Below are positions 23,620 through 37,028 of a stretch of 64,000 nt of DNA, one piece after another (positions within the stretch are counted from its first letter, which is position 1; each line of letters opens with the position of its first letter). Made by a program: the position numbers and the translations under genes. This DNA comes from Siderastrea siderea (taxonomy: Eukaryota > Cnidaria > Anthozoa > Scleractinia > Rhizangiidae). The DNA lies in NCBI GenBank assembly GCA_964030785.1, contig OZ034968.1, positions 73,085,427-73,149,426 on the forward strand, given 5' to 3'. Below the pieces are notes generated by a model that had not been told where the DNA came from, searched no databases, and was given only the letters and a program-made list of their open reading frames with translations.

Positions 23620-26600
23620 TTAATTAGCCGTTCTCATGGTCTCTAACTCGGTCACTAACAGAAACTCTGGTCACCGCCTAGGAACCAGACGTGCAATGTC
23701 ATTTTCAGTTTTCCACTACATCTTATGAGAAAAAGTCCTTGCGCTCCCTACTCGACCGGTGGCGACAAAGCTATAGAAAACGCAGTCTGAAATACTGCCT
23801 GTCAGTATGCCACAACTGTCAAACGGCAGAAAAGCAATATATGACATTTAAGACAATAATTTATCTAACGAAGGAATTGTTTTGTTCTGTGATGCTACTC
23901 ATACGTGCAAGCTATAAGAATGAAAATGTTTTCAATTGCCATCACAATGATCTTAATTCCGCCGCATTCTTTTCCATGTGATTCATAATATTCCAGAATA
24001 CATTCTTTCTTCGAATGAAGGTTAATCGAATTTACCACAAGTTTCTAAAAATATTGAATTAGTCGCCCTCTTGAATGGAATCTTCAAACGAACCGCAGAT
24101 CGGATAAAACTTTATGGATTTGATTAGATTAGCCATAATCTGTTCGATACACACGTGTCCTTGAGTTGGTCATTACTGCACCTCATTACCAGCAAAAACA
24201 GACCCCTGGTTCTTTTAACTGAATACAGAAAATTCCAGCACGACACTTCTCGAATCGACACGTCATCACCGTGCAAGCAGATTCCTTTTTGATCTCTTCC
24301 TTGATCTAAAGAATGGCGTGAAAAATTAAGAATTTCATTGCGTTGTTTGAGTGTGTCCTGTGGAGTTTCTCACATCGATCTTCTGAGTTTATTTGTCACC
24401 AAAAATAGAGAGAACTATTCAGTTTTGCAGTTGAATGAAATTCTTCAAACTACACTCAAAATATATCTTCTGACTTACACGTTTTTGATGTAACTGAGGT
24501 CAGTTTGCTCGTTTGCATGGGTCGTCAACTGTTTTGCAAATTAACATTTGTATTTGTTGCAGCACGTACAAGTCTACTTTACTGGTGGAATAACTAAGTC
24601 TTGTGCATTTCGTTGCAGCAAGCATTTCGCGATGTAAGCTTCTGGGCAAAAGTTCTTGAACAGTGTGGTGTCGGGCGCATCAGTCTCGTCAATCAGTTCA
24701 ACATTATAACTTATCTTTTCTGGCCCATGTGAGTCAAAAGGCATGAAATATTGCTTTGCCTATGGAGCAACATGTAAAATGTCGAGCCTTTTAGCTTCAG
24801 GCATTCCCACGGCATTGACTTGAGTAGTTTGCCAACTGACCCTTCCTTCAAAATCCGCCCGACTGAAACTCAGCACTCAACGAATTTCACTTATGCGTGG
24901 CCAAGTTAATTCCCTGAGTAGTTCTAACGACTGAATGAATGTTTGTTCATTTTATGAACAGGTTAACGTTATTTACAATTATTTCTAAAGAAGGGCGAGG
25001 AATGCGTGCTTCCTTCCTTCAGAATCTCCATCGTCAATCAACTTGGTCCAACAAGAAATTGTGTTGGAATTGAAATTCCCATAGGGGCATGTCCGGAGTT
25101 TCAAGACTCAAGTCTCTTAAAACTGAGTCCAGTACAGTCTACTCCAACCACCCCGAGATTCTGACATTCCCGTAACCTAATTCAAGATTGTGCTTAACTT
25201 AAAGGGCCATTTACAACATTTTTAACCCTGAGTTTGAGAATGATTGTATTTCTGAAATAATGTAAGGTTGTCCACATTTCACTATACCTTTACAAAGATT
25301 TTAGATGGACGTTTCCTTCGAATTCAGGTGCTACAGGTCGATATGGGTTTTCCCGTTACGCAACTTGGAGCTGTAGTGACCAATCGAGCAACTGATCTCC
25401 AGAAATGATGATCAGAAAGTTGTCGATGCCTTTTGCGGAAAATTGCCGTGCTATTTACGATTGATCCCAGAATAGGCTGTGTACTATTTATATTCACATC
25501 TTGACCCCAATATCTGAGTTTATGACGGAAGAGTTTTGTAATGTGTTTCACTTGTCTTTAATAATCACGCGACTACGATGACGGAAACGAAGCTTTGTTT
25601 CATGTGTTTCAGACGATAAAAAAAAAAAAACTTTTCAGCCATTTTTTATTCGAAAACTAGTTCTTATTATGCTGCTGTTGTTTTAAAATTTATCAAAAAG
25701 TAGAACGCCCATCAGGTATTACGTTCAATTCTGTCTTTAAACTGCGTTATGGAGGGCATCTTTATTTGTGACCTAGGGAACTGATTTGAATTTCTTATGT
25801 TGCCATCCCTGTCTAACACGAAGCCAGTTTTCGTTCACAACTGCTACACTGGCGAATTTTGTTAAATGCCTCGAAAAATGCTATTGTGTATCAAAATACT
25901 TTAGAGAAAACTTAATAGAATACATTCTAGTTTGAAAACAGACCACTAAACTTTTAAGTATTTGTTATCTCAAAGCTTTTTATTTGTACACTGACCCGCT
26001 CGTTATTGTTTTTAACCCCCTAAGACAGCTGATTTGTGAATTACAGGGCACTTGGGATCAAGTATGTGAAAAACGACCGGTAACGTTTTAACCATTTTTT
26101 AATGATGAACAATTAAAAGCTAAATTCCTTCGTGTAGCATGATAACAAAACTTTAAAATATCTTTCCATCTTTTGGATTCCAGGGAATGTCAAGACACTG
26201 CACGCAAAGAAAACCTGTTGCAGACGGAATAAAGGTACTAAATAGTATTTATTTAAAAGATGCAATTCCCGGGCTTATTTTACGTGCCTGGAAATGATGA
26301 GATGACCATTAGCTGGCTGATGGCTTTACAGAGCTGAGAACAATAAGTTTGAAGAAAGTTTAGCAGAGTTTAGATCAAAGTTTAGTTTAATTTTCCAATC
26401 ATACCCTCCTCATAGCAATTCACATAAGCAAACCTCTCGAAAACTTAGAAAAGTAACAGAATGCGTACTTGAACTTTAATTGTATTTTATTTCAAATTCG
26501 AAAAGGACTGGAACTGCAACTTACTGAAATTCTTTGCTCGTCTAAAAAAAATGTTAATTGCAAATACAAGGTGGATGGAAAATATGAGCAGGGATAAATT

Positions 26601-27160
26601 TTAGCGCTTTAGCAGACAACTTCATGCCAAGCTCTTCGGGAAAAAATATTTACATGCAAACTTCAGCTTTGAAAGATAGCAGAATGGGTTGACTCATGTG
26701 TCTGAGGTACAACGGATAGGAAAGATAACATCAAAACCTGGTGATAACCCTGTTTAGACGGAGAGTTGGCCCATGGCTTGGTCTCTAGCTACAGTTTCCT
26801 CAGACAAAAAACTTTACTCCACATTGTCCGTTGCTGCCCAGGAACCGGTTGTTCGAAAGCCGATTAGCGCTAACCTATGATTAAAATTCAACCAATGTTC
26901 CTATTTCACTTATTTCAAAAGAGTTTTTACAGCAAATTACAAGTGATTGTTTAAAAGCAACCAAAGCCAAAATGTAGGGCAAAAAAGGTTTACGGGAATC
27001 CGTATCATTTGGCTATAAAACGGAGTTAGAAATTGACGTTAACCCTGGGTTAGCTTTACCCTGTTTTGAACAACCGGGCTCTGCAGTTGTATAAATAGGC
27101 ACTCGAAGGAGTTTGTAAGAATTCGAAAATACTTATGCAAACACTTGCCTGCGGCTAGGG
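23620..27160. other. Intergenic between genes C and D, no supported gene
   Basis: AT-rich sequence with homopolymer runs (an A-run at 25619-25630). Open frames under 100 codons show no motif on either strand. Confidence 0.5.
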
Positions 27161-27161
27161 T

Positions 27162-27450
27162 CCACATAAACTTTCAAATTCGTCCAAAGTCCCACTCATG
27201 TTTTTATCAGGTTATGCATGCACGGCTCGCGCCATTTCTATTTCAGTAATTATTTAGCTTACTTACAGAGCCATTGACTCAACGATTTCTAAACCTACGC
27301 TTATAGTGATGTTTCCGCCACAGCAGGCGTGGAAGACACTATCTCTCATGCTTTAGTATGGCTTCACAAAACTTTCAAATTTGTCCAAAGTCCCTTTTGT
27401 GTTTACCTGCATCAGGTTATATATGCCCGCTCGCCATTTCTATTTTAGTA
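27162..27450. repeat. Diverged direct repeat, about 195-bp spacing
   Basis: Actttcaaattcgtccaaag..atcaggttatgcatg..gccatttctatttcagta (27167-27247) recurs as actttcaaatttgtccaaag..gccatttctattttagta (27368-27449). It lies downstream of gene D. Confidence 0.65.
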
Positions 27451-27677
27451 GACTATTGTGCTTCAGTCCGGCTTGCAACCCAGATATTGGTAAACAGTCG
27501 AGAATAATTCATGTAAGGCGGGCCTTTTTGTAGAGAAATCAGAGCGATTAACATCTACGTTCTCATTACAGTGTCAATGTCATTGTCACGAAGATGCATA
27601 ATTTCCTGAACTGATCTATTTTTTAAAAATACATTTCATCTTTGAGGAGAAATCATTTCTCAATCTAGCTGAAGATT

Positions 27678-30600
27678 CTAGAAGTCAACACTCCCGGACC
27701 TTGACCTTTGAGGGTGACCGTTAGTCGGGGTCTTGTTCTTGAATCGTCCACTTTTCAATCGTCTCATCAGCGCTGGTGTGCTGGGGGATTTTTGCGAACC
27801 ATTTAGCGATACCCTAAGATACGCTTTCTTTAAAATCTTGTTGTGCTCGAAGAAACTCTCTGAGTTCGACAACTGATGAAACGAGCATCCAGTATTCACA
27901 GCAAAAAGCTTCCCCTCGAACTCTGTCACCTCCGTGTGACGTTTTAGGTCAGCTTTTGATGCGATAAGAAATATCGATGTCGAAGGAATGTTTTTTGCCT
28001 CGTGTAGGTACTTGACGATGAGTGTTGCCTCTTGAAAGGACGAGCGATCGGTTATCGAGTAGAGGACAAACATAATGTCTTGCACAGCGCAGGTATCAAT
28101 TTTTTCTTTACAATTCTGAAAAGAGAAAAAAGGGAATTAAAAAAACGGTGGAAACCCGCGTTACGGCAACCTGGTTAATACGATCAATTCGTTAAGAACG
28201 CCAATTTTCGTAGGCGCGGAGAGCAAACGCCATGCAGTCATTTTATTATGTAAAAACGCTCTCAGTTCCCCTTAATCCGACCTCATCTTTCTTTTAAAAC
28301 CCGTTAATTGTTGGTCGAAATAATGGGGTCCCACTGTTATAAAGTACTTCAAGTCGCTTGTATCGTTCTTGGACGAAAAAAGTATATTCTTATCCGCCAG
28401 GACAAAGTTCTTGAAAGACACGTGATCGTAGCGCCTGCAGAGTTCGTATGCGTGTGTAGGCTGGGAACGTAAAGCGTGCATGCATAGCTGTGAATCAGTC
28501 GCTTTGTACAACCAGCCGCTTTTTTTTTTTGTCAAAACGTACCTTGCCAGCAGTATCAAATATGTGAAATAGGACTTCCTCTCCATCTATGTCCACCCGA
28601 TGCTGATACCAGCTTTCTATCAACAAAGCATAAAATACACATTTATTCCTCGGTCTGTAGTCGTGCACAGAAACCACGCACTTCTTGGTAACCTCTCATT
28701 TTAATGAACCCCGTTATCATGCACCCCTATTGTTTTCAGCACTAGCCTCATTGTTCTTTTGTTTGTGTCTCACCTAATACTGTGAGGCGTTCCGAAAGGT
28801 CTATGGCGCCTGGTAGTTCTCTACGTCCGAGCAGTTTAGTTCTCCAGGAACCGGTCCCTGAGCACTATACACACACATATTGTTCGCGCCCTGTCGTTGG
28901 GTTGGGCGATTGACTGCAGGCCCGGCTGAAGAGTATACATGGTGTAAGCCACTCTCTCCTCCGCTGTTAGTAAACACGAGTAGTAAAAAAGAGAGAAGCG
29001 GGAGCGCTGGAGAGAGAAAACGGGAGCGCAGGGAACGACGGGAAGAAAAAAAAGGTGGGGGTGAGGCTTCCTTTCGTTTTTTCTCCTTCCCAACGTTTCC
29101 CGCGCGCTTTAATTTTTCCTCTTCCCAGCCTCCGCGCGTTTCTACGTATACCCAGCGCGACTGCAGGAGGCCTTTGCGGAGGAGAGGTTTAAGCGATGTT
29201 AGGCGAACGCAGAAAAAACCGGTGCAACTGTCTGCACAAAACCCCCTTCTAAAGTTACGAGCCCTAGCTTCTGTTCTTTTACTTTTCCCCGATTATCTCA
29301 TCTCCTTAATCTTTTGAGAAACGTTATATTCCATCAAAGTTCTCGAGCATCGAAGTCAGAGATTTCCCGTTCCTGCAACCATGTAATCAGAAATTTCTGA
29401 AACGATTTTTACTCTATACCGCATCGTTTAACTTACCCAGAGTTTCATCGTAGTCACCAATAAAACGCCGGGTCAGCAAACGCACTGTAAACGCTGGCAG
29501 CCACGGCAGGAAATAGAAAAGTACAAAATGCAAGCAGTTACTGGCAGTTATTTCATGTTGAAAGGTAAAGTAAGGCTGAATCTGTCAGCGAACTCACCCA
29601 TGTTCAGGAGGGGTGATCCCTTACGGTCAGATACAGTTTCTATAAATTCTATTAAAGCTCCTTTAAGGGGCTATTTTGCTGAAATGTATGGGTATCACTT
29701 TCAATATCCAAAGACATTTCCATTCATGGAAAGCTAAACATAACGCTCCAGTTTTGTTAAACTTACAACTTTAATGGCCGTCAATGATTCTATTAACCAG
29801 GGGCCCTCTTGCAAGGATGAAACGGGAGACAGTGGAGGCTAAGAGAAACAAAGTTTGAGAGTGGCCTGTTATGGAGTACAACTGATATTCTGCATGTGCA
29901 GTGGCGCTCATATGAATTTGAAGAATTGTTGGCAATGCTCATGGCATTTGTTGAGGTAGAACCACAGCAGGGGTCAAGGCCTAAAGAATCGAAAAGAAAA
30001 TAGCCCAAACGACAACAATAACACAGCTTGTGATTATCTGACAAGATTATTGCGTCTACATCCAACGAAAATACGGTAAATTTAGAAAGGCCAAAACGCC
30101 AATGAAAATCAATGGAGAATCCCTTATTTGACAACTACTTGTAGCTTAACCAGTTTCAGTTAGAAGAGTCTTGTCACGCACCGTAGTCTCGCTTTCTTTT
30201 TTGTTAACTTCGCACTCTTTTGATCCGATTGCGAACAATGACAAATGGTATTGGATTTTCAATGTACTGCATCCTCCTAGTTTTTCGCGTTAATTAATTT
30301 TGAGTTATCTACCACCGACTGCACAGTTTTGCCGGAAGGATATCGGAGCAATCTGATTACTAATGATAAGATTATTTTGGTATACAACTAAAGGAAATAC
30401 GGTCTATTTAGAAAGGCAAAACATGTAGACTTCACTAAGTATGCAGCCATAAATATGTCTGTATTTCTCACGCGATTTCTTCAAGTTCTCCTTTCGCCAC
30501 CAAATGCAATGACACTCTAAATTATCCCCTGCTAAACAGTTCTTAAAAAGGATTTTTGAAAATGGCGGCAGGTTAACACGATTATTAACATTCAATAGGT

Positions 30601-32291
30601 ATACCCTTATTCAGACTCCACAAACGTTTCTCTTTAGTCAGCTAGAAATGCCAGTTTTTCATATAGCGTATGCATGATTAAGCTTCAATTCTCGTACTTC
30701 ATCAAGAGGGTCTATAGGCACGAATGCATTTATAAAAAGTGAGGGCGTTTCCGCGATGTGTGTCGGCGACCGGCCAATTGTTTTGAGATTTGATTCCGTC
30801 TTTCAGTCAAATGCAATTTTTTGCATACTTGAGCCTAAAATGTTGAGTTGGCTTTTAAGCATGCCTTCTTTGTGGAAATTTTGAAAATACACAAAGCTGA
30901 GTGTTTGCAATAAAATGGACGAAGGTCGCCTCTCCTCGACTCTGAGGTCGTTTTATTTTTCTCCTCGTCTTACCGTTTTGTAGACAATTTTTATGATCTC
31001 TGTCTCGGATTCTTACTACTTTAACTACATCTTCGGTCTCACCTGTCTTTCCAACACCATCTTTGCCTAACACTGCGGCTCGAATAACCTTGCTGCTCTC
31101 CTCCTCAATGTTATTATTGGATCCTGATCCTACAGAAACATTACGCTGTCTTCTTTGGAACAAGTTCCCCGCATTGTCCTGAGGAAATGACTAAAGCGAG
31201 AACAGGTTTTCTCTTGACCTATCACCGCTATGTTTGGCAATATCATAGACTATTTTATAGATTGTTTCCTTTTTTTCTGCTATTGAATTTGTCCTATATT
31301 TTTGTTTCCGTAAAACTGTCTTTTAACTTCAGACTCTTCGAGATTTTACTGATCATATTTTTAAGGCATGCAGATTCGCTCGTAACCTGCGTCAGGTTGA
31401 CATCGACATATTTGGAATTTGCAATTTTTTTATCTTTAAGGTTACTGCACTCTTTTTCTTATAGCTACTACTACATCTTTCACAGTTGAGCTGTAGAGTA
31501 TTTTGCCAGCAAAATGCGCTAATATCTATGAAAAATGAAGGAAAAAACGAATTAATAAAATTTGGGAGAAACGTATATACTGTCAGTTACCAAGTTGAAA
31601 GCATCGTAGCAAAAGAGTTAATTTTGTATGTAGTATTTCTATTGCGTGGTTAAACAAGTAAGACATTAGTGCTGACCATGCACGTAAATCGATGGACGAG
31701 TCACGTCCTGTGAAAAGGTCACTAATGCATCGAGCAGCTCACTTACTCAAGGTGCTAGGTAAACTTAGGGGTGTCAACTTCTCTACTTACACAAACAGTT
31801 ATTTGATTGATATAAACACTGTGTCTCGCACATCGTTTTCCCCCTTTTACAATAGCTCGAACATGCCTACTCTTTAGTTTAGGCCGACGATTATTAAATT
31901 AGCAGTTTATTTCACCAACATAAGCTTTCCTAATGCTCTACTGATTTACACCACAGCCTATAATTTGATTATCAAAAACGTGCGCTTCAAATGAATTGTA
32001 TTGTTTCCAAACACTTCCTTCCTTAGAGCAGGTGATCTTAAAAGTTGTGATATATTGACCGCAAAAAACATATGGTTGACTAATAGTAGATTCCTTCGCT
32101 GATTTTAATTTACTTTGAATAAGTATTTTTCGCTTGATATACCTTGTGAAGTAATCTTAAACTACTTCAGTGTATTTGAAGTTAGTACAATGGATTTGGC
32201 AAGCAAACTTAAGCGCTTTTAAACAATACATTTACACATCGAGTTTACGTGCACTCACCATTCGTCTTCCAAACTGCTCGCCTCTCTCCAT
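27678..32291 (-). CDS. Ras-like (RERG-type) GTPase, gene D, Asp12/Lys61
   Basis: Five exons: 32259-32291 (ATG, 11 codons), 31043-31178, 29437-29493 (57 nt), 28543-28616 (74 nt) and 27678-28115; predicted 245 aa. The P-loop exon has no in-frame ATG, only TTG, and an in-frame TAG lies just before its cctcag acceptor. I therefore join it in phase 0 to the small exon MERGEQFGRRM followed by gtgagtg. The P-loop is GKDGVGKT (residues 49-56, Asp51 = Ras 12). Switch I, FIGDYDETLESWYQH, keeps Thr35. G3 is FDTAGK (Lys100 = Ras 61). Exon 4 begins NCKEKIDTC, has IMFVLYSITDRSSF, G4 SKAD and G5-like QLSNSESF. The tail is basic (LMRRLKSGRFKNK) and ends RSGSVDF, no CAAX. Sister of gene E. The core is certain; the first exon is an inference. 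Confidence 0.85.
28820..29330. repeat. GC-richer repeat-like block in gene D intron
   Basis: This lies in the intron between the 57-nt and 74-nt exons of gene D. It is purine-rich on one strand (gagagaaaacgggagcgcag..gaagaaaaaaaagg) with high GC relative to its surroundings. A 145-codon plus-strand frame here is Arg/Lys/Glu/Ser low-complexity and antisense to the gene; I treat it as repeat-derived. Confidence 0.4.
30031..30421. repeat. Diverged direct repeat, about 320-bp spacing
   Basis: The phrase aagattatt..acggtaaatttagaaaggccaaaa (30042-30096) recurs as aagattattttgg..acggtctatttagaaaggcaaaa (30367-30421). It is in intron sequence of gene D, between the P-loop exon and the 57-nt exon. 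Confidence 0.6.
32259..32291 (-). CDS. Candidate first coding exon of gene D
   Basis: ATG plus ten codons (MERGEQFGRRM) are followed by a good donor gtgagtg. It ends in phase 0, matching the phase required by the acceptor at 31178, whose own reading frame lacks an ATG. A 1,080-bp intron separates them. Genes E and F show the same phase-0 junction, which supports the join. Confidence 0.55.
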
Positions 32292-33449
32292 TCTACTCAC
32301 GTGATTCTCGTTAGCGTTTAAAAAGCAGTAAAACAAACACTCTTCCCTTGCAAATCCCTTCTGGAAGCCGGATTAAAAAAAAAAAACTCGTCTAGAGTTG
32401 AAATGCGAGGTAAACTGATGCTCAGCGACTCGTAGGGATTCAACTCATTCCATCAAATGAAATTGTCACCTGACGGTAAAGTGGTTCCCTCCTTCGCACA
32501 GCAAATGCTAATTGCCGTTGTGTTGAAAAACTGCTGACTAGTTACTTCCTAACACTCACAAATTTAGTCGAATAGTGATCAAGTTAAATAGGAGGCCCCA
32601 ATCTGGCAACCGCGCTCTTTGGTCTTCCGTTTTATCCCTCTTTTGTACAGTACGGCGTGTCTTATTGATGGTTATCGATACCGCTTAGGGCGTAAGGTCA
32701 AATCGGAGGTTTTCAACTCGGTGTTTTTAGTGGAAAAAATATTTAAACGTATTGAAGCTAAGATCCGGCCCTCACAGGGCTATTTATAAAGCAAACATAG
32801 CACGTCCCTTGCTCTTTAGTTAACGTTGGTGGTTTAAGGGGGACGGGGAAATTAGAGGAAGTCAAAAAAAGGGGACAGTTTACCGCCCTCCGGAAATTTT
32901 CCATACGGTATTCATCCCTTTGTCTTTTTCTTTCCATTCTATCACCTTTCTTCACTACCTCATTGGAATGTGTTTGAAGTTAATACTTCCTACCTTCAAC
33001 GATGTCTGCTACATTCGTGTAACTCAGTGACGTTTCAGGTACGTTGACCTTTGACCAGCTTATCGTCAGGGCTAATCCCAATCGACTGGATTAACGATCG
33101 GAACACAAAAGAGATTATCCTTTGCCTAGAGAGTTAAATTCTAACAGTGCCAAGGTAAAAATTGGATAGATAAACTATAGCAAATAGGACAGCACACAAT
33201 AGGAAAGTACTCCTTAATATCTGGAGCCGCTGAGCTTCTGTCAAAATAACTTTCATCTAAATCGCTGTGCTATCAGTTATCACCCACAGACACTGAAGCC
33301 ACTTTACATAACTCAAGGTAATGGGCGCCAGGCTAAAAAGTGCACAAGCATTGGCACGTACCAAAGGAAAACACGAAACCCTTTTAGAGACTCCACCATA
33401 AACGCTACAGTTAACGTACCAATATCCGGTACAATTTGTTGCCTTAAGG

Positions 33450-33590
33450 CGCCGTTACACGGGACAATTTTTCTTGAAACTGTGACGAGAGTATTGCGAG
33501 ATAATTTGCTGAATGTTACAAAGCGTTACATGCCCGTAACTTATCTCGCAATGGCGCGGTCAGTTCTAGTTTTCAGTAGATGACTGATCT
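33450..33590. repeat. Remnant of a GCGCCGTTACACGGGACAA element
   Basis: Ggcgccgttacacgggacaatttttctt at one end and acttatctcgcaatggcgc at the other give a short inverted-repeat feel. A related phrase (ctgttacacgatgcaatttctcg) occurs at 50658-50680. Likely a MITE family. Confidence 0.35.
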
Positions 33591-33599
33591 ACGTTTCCT

Positions 33600-36500
33600 A
33601 CAATTCCAGTACATTTCTACCATTGCAAGGTAAATTTGCACCTTGTAAAGTCCGGGCCAAAAGAGAAAAGAGGATTGAGGAGATTTCAAACTCTCGCTTG
33701 CGTTTAGTCTGAGACCCTTGCGCGTTGTTGGCTACTCTCGCTTGCTATCGGAGAGTTTGAATCTGTTCAATTTTCCGTTGAAATAGAGGGAAGTTCAAGT
33801 AACGTATCAAACATGTCAAAAAGTGTTTTATCAGGATTTCCAAACACCGAGAAGTGGGTTGAAAAAACAAGAGGCAGCCAAGTTTTTTTTTCAGTAACGG
33901 ACTTCGAGTTGTTTGGGTACCTGGTGAAACACTCTTTTTTTAAGCGTTTGATATAGTTTCTCAAACTATTTGTAATTCTTGGGGAAATTCAAAGCAAAAG
34001 TTGGCAAAATTTTATGCTAATTAAGATCAGGTATCCAAACCACCGTCGCGGTAGTGATTTACTTTGTTTTTTCTTTATGAATTATTAAGGATTTGAGAAC
34101 AAAAGCTCTCGTTTTCGTTTAGAATTCGCTCTCGCATGAACTCTCATTGGTTTTCGTGCGTTTTCAAAGTGTTTGGTCTCCAGACATCTCGTGTGTACAC
34201 TCCCTTGCCCCGGGCTTCTGTTAACCTTTCTCTCAATACTGTCAGCGTTGCGTTGCAAGTTCGGCAAGAAAAATTGCCATGTGTAATGTCCAGCGCCTGA
34301 AGTTTTAGTAGCATGTGCCACACGTTCAGCTTTTTGAAAAGAATAAACGGCGCGCGAAGAAAAATAGTGTGAGAATAAAAGGTAGTCCTCTCTTTTTGCT
34401 CCTCGGAATATGTTTCCTCGTGCGCAATTTTTCCTTTGCTCCAAACAATCTGAAGGCTTGAATTTTTTTTAGCCAATCGAAACAAGCAATCTAAGATTGT
34501 CCTCTTTAACAGTAACTCAGCAAAGACCAACACTGAGCTAAACGACAGATATTCTACAATAGCAGTCTAGCCTAAACCTACACAGTTTCTATATATGGTG
34601 GGCAGTTAGATTAGAAGCTCATAAGATCCGCTGCTGACTTTTTTAGTCGGCAAAAAGACAAAAAGGCAAAAAGAAAAAAAGACAACCTCGCCAGTGATAA
34701 CAGGCTGACCTATAATTATTAGACAGATAAAATGCTTTCGTTTAGAAGCGTTATCTCACTTCGTCTGACCTTACACAACTTCTTTATCACCGCGGCTTCT
34801 ACACCGGACATTATCAAACAAAATTATTAAAGTGCATGTAAAGTGCGTGACGTTTGTTTCAGCCATGGTGTACTTGTTTTGACTTTGAGATCTAGCTTTC
34901 TAGTTGTGTTTTTTCACATTGGCTCTTTATAAATTGAGATAAAAATGTTCCTACGTAAATGCACTAAAAAGATCCGACCATCGATACACTTTTTAAAATA
35001 CATCGATACGCAATTAATAGCTTGATTGGGTACTTTGATAAGCGAAATTACTAATGGACTTGTGAGCCAGATTAGGGTGCTAAAAATATTATTCTAAAAG
35101 CAGGTCATCATGATATTGCAGCCTTAAATTAACCCTAAAATTGTAACTAGATAAAAATTGAAAACACAGATGGTAGGAAAGAAAAACAATAGACTTCGGG
35201 TAGTCTCTATTTTTCTTCAAAAAACAGTTGTGCACGCGATGCGGAAATAGTAAGTCGCGAGCATATCGGCGAGAGCGACAAAGTCTCGAATACAGGGATT
35301 TTCTGAGAATGCGCCAGTGCCAGAATCTGGGGTAACGTGTAGCCACCATGATGGCGATGCAACCTTTTTTTCTTCCTCCCTTCCCTCCCCCTTCTTCCTT
35401 CGGCCTAACGACCACCCCCTTGGTTTAACTTTCTACTCTCCCCGGTCTTCCCCTGCTTTCAAAATCCAAGATGGTGGACAGGTAGGGGGCTTAAATCAGG
35501 CAGGTTAAAACGGACATAATTTTAAGACTTTATCCCACAATAATCTAAAGTTATAACCACATCTCATGACTATAGCTTTGACTCAGTACAAGACAAGGAG
35601 TTGTGTTAAATATACTGTTTCATTGAAAAAAAATCGATCAATCATTATACAGCAATAAGATTGTCAGCATGCTACTAAACTTTTATTGGTACTTCAGTTT
35701 TGAAAAATATAGGCAATTTCACATTCAGTAATACAGATACAACAAGTCTCGTTTGCAGCGTTTTATAAAATAGAAACCACTCAAAGGTTAAATGTAGCAT
35801 TTTAAATATACTTGGTAAACGGATGTTCTAGGAATATTTCCACTGAATCCGTTCAAACGATAAAAACATAATAATTTAGTGTATTTAATACTTTAACATG
35901 TGCAAGGCCATAACAATAAGAAATATACAAATATTCAATGTATTTACAATTCTGTACAACGTTCTTCCCAGTAACCTCGACCTATAATCTCAGTATCGTT
36001 AAACTTTTGTCGACAATCAAACCGAGTATCCCGTCAACAGTACTGTCAATAGCTTTCATTTGAGTGGTTACATTTTTAAACTGACGTTCATGAAACAAAC
36101 ACCTAATCACGTCATGCCATTCACAACACCAAACGAAGTGAACCAAGCAAAATTGATGTAAAGACATGCAACTTTGCTAAGCGAGGGAAAATACAATTAA
36201 AACAATAAAAAAGAGTGAAATTTCATTTTCCAAGCCGTTTCTACCCTGTCACGTTATTGCTTTTGTTGGTTTTGCTACTGGTTTTAATGAATTAGTCTCT
36301 TAATTAAGTTTGGTTTGATTAACTGCTATAAGTATCTTTTTCCAATCAATTAATTCTGCAAATACAAAGTCATAGCTGAAGCATGCGCTGTAGTTTTTTT
36401 CTACATTGAATCAGTAAAGCTGTAAAAACTGATTTATAACATAAAAACCTGCTTTCTAAAGACTGATAGGACAATTGTGCTTTTCAATTTCTTTTCTCTT

Positions 36501-37028
36501 TTCCCTCATTTGTGTGTTTGTGGGGGGTAATTTGCATTTTCCCCGGGTTGAATGTATTATAAAACAATTGTCCCTCTTTACTTAATTAATAATTAATTTT
36601 TCAGTTCAAATTAATGATAAATTGATTAATAATTATCAATTTATTTATTACTAAATATCATTAATCCATAATTAACAATTATAATATTTGTTATACATGA
36701 TGATAACTCCGCATTCCGCGCCTCGTCAGCGGAGTATTTGATAATATCAGCTACAACCCAGTAACCGACAACTGGCAAAGAATGTGACTGCCTACACTAG
36801 CACTGTGTATAATTCCAACTGATAGACACCCCTGGATGTGCGCATGCACCTGCAGTCTTTCACGCAGTTTTAATGCTTGGGTAATTCCAGTCAAATGCGA
36901 AGTAACCTTATTATGAGATGGCAATGCTTTGTTTCATGATCACGAAACCCATCTTAATCCTGTCTCTTGACGTATTAAGATCCTTTCACCTTCCCTTTCT
37001 GATAATACATGTAGCAATTCGGATCGTA
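33600..37028. other. Intergenic between genes D and E, no supported gene
   Basis: It includes overlapping minus-strand frames at 34085-34533 with repeat-like composition and a strongly AT-rich, self-complementary patch at 36580-36700 (for example aaattgattaataattatcaattt). No exon of the Ras-like family or other recognisable gene is seen. Confidence 0.5.

Noticed and set aside
28880..29317. 145-codon plus-strand ORF
   Set aside because: Arg/Lys/Glu/Ser low complexity, antisense inside a gene D intron, in a purine-rich repeat-like block.
34085..34533. Overlapping minus-strand ORFs of 119 and 129 codons
   Set aside because: Two frames of one stretch, no domain, repeat-like composition and no splice context.
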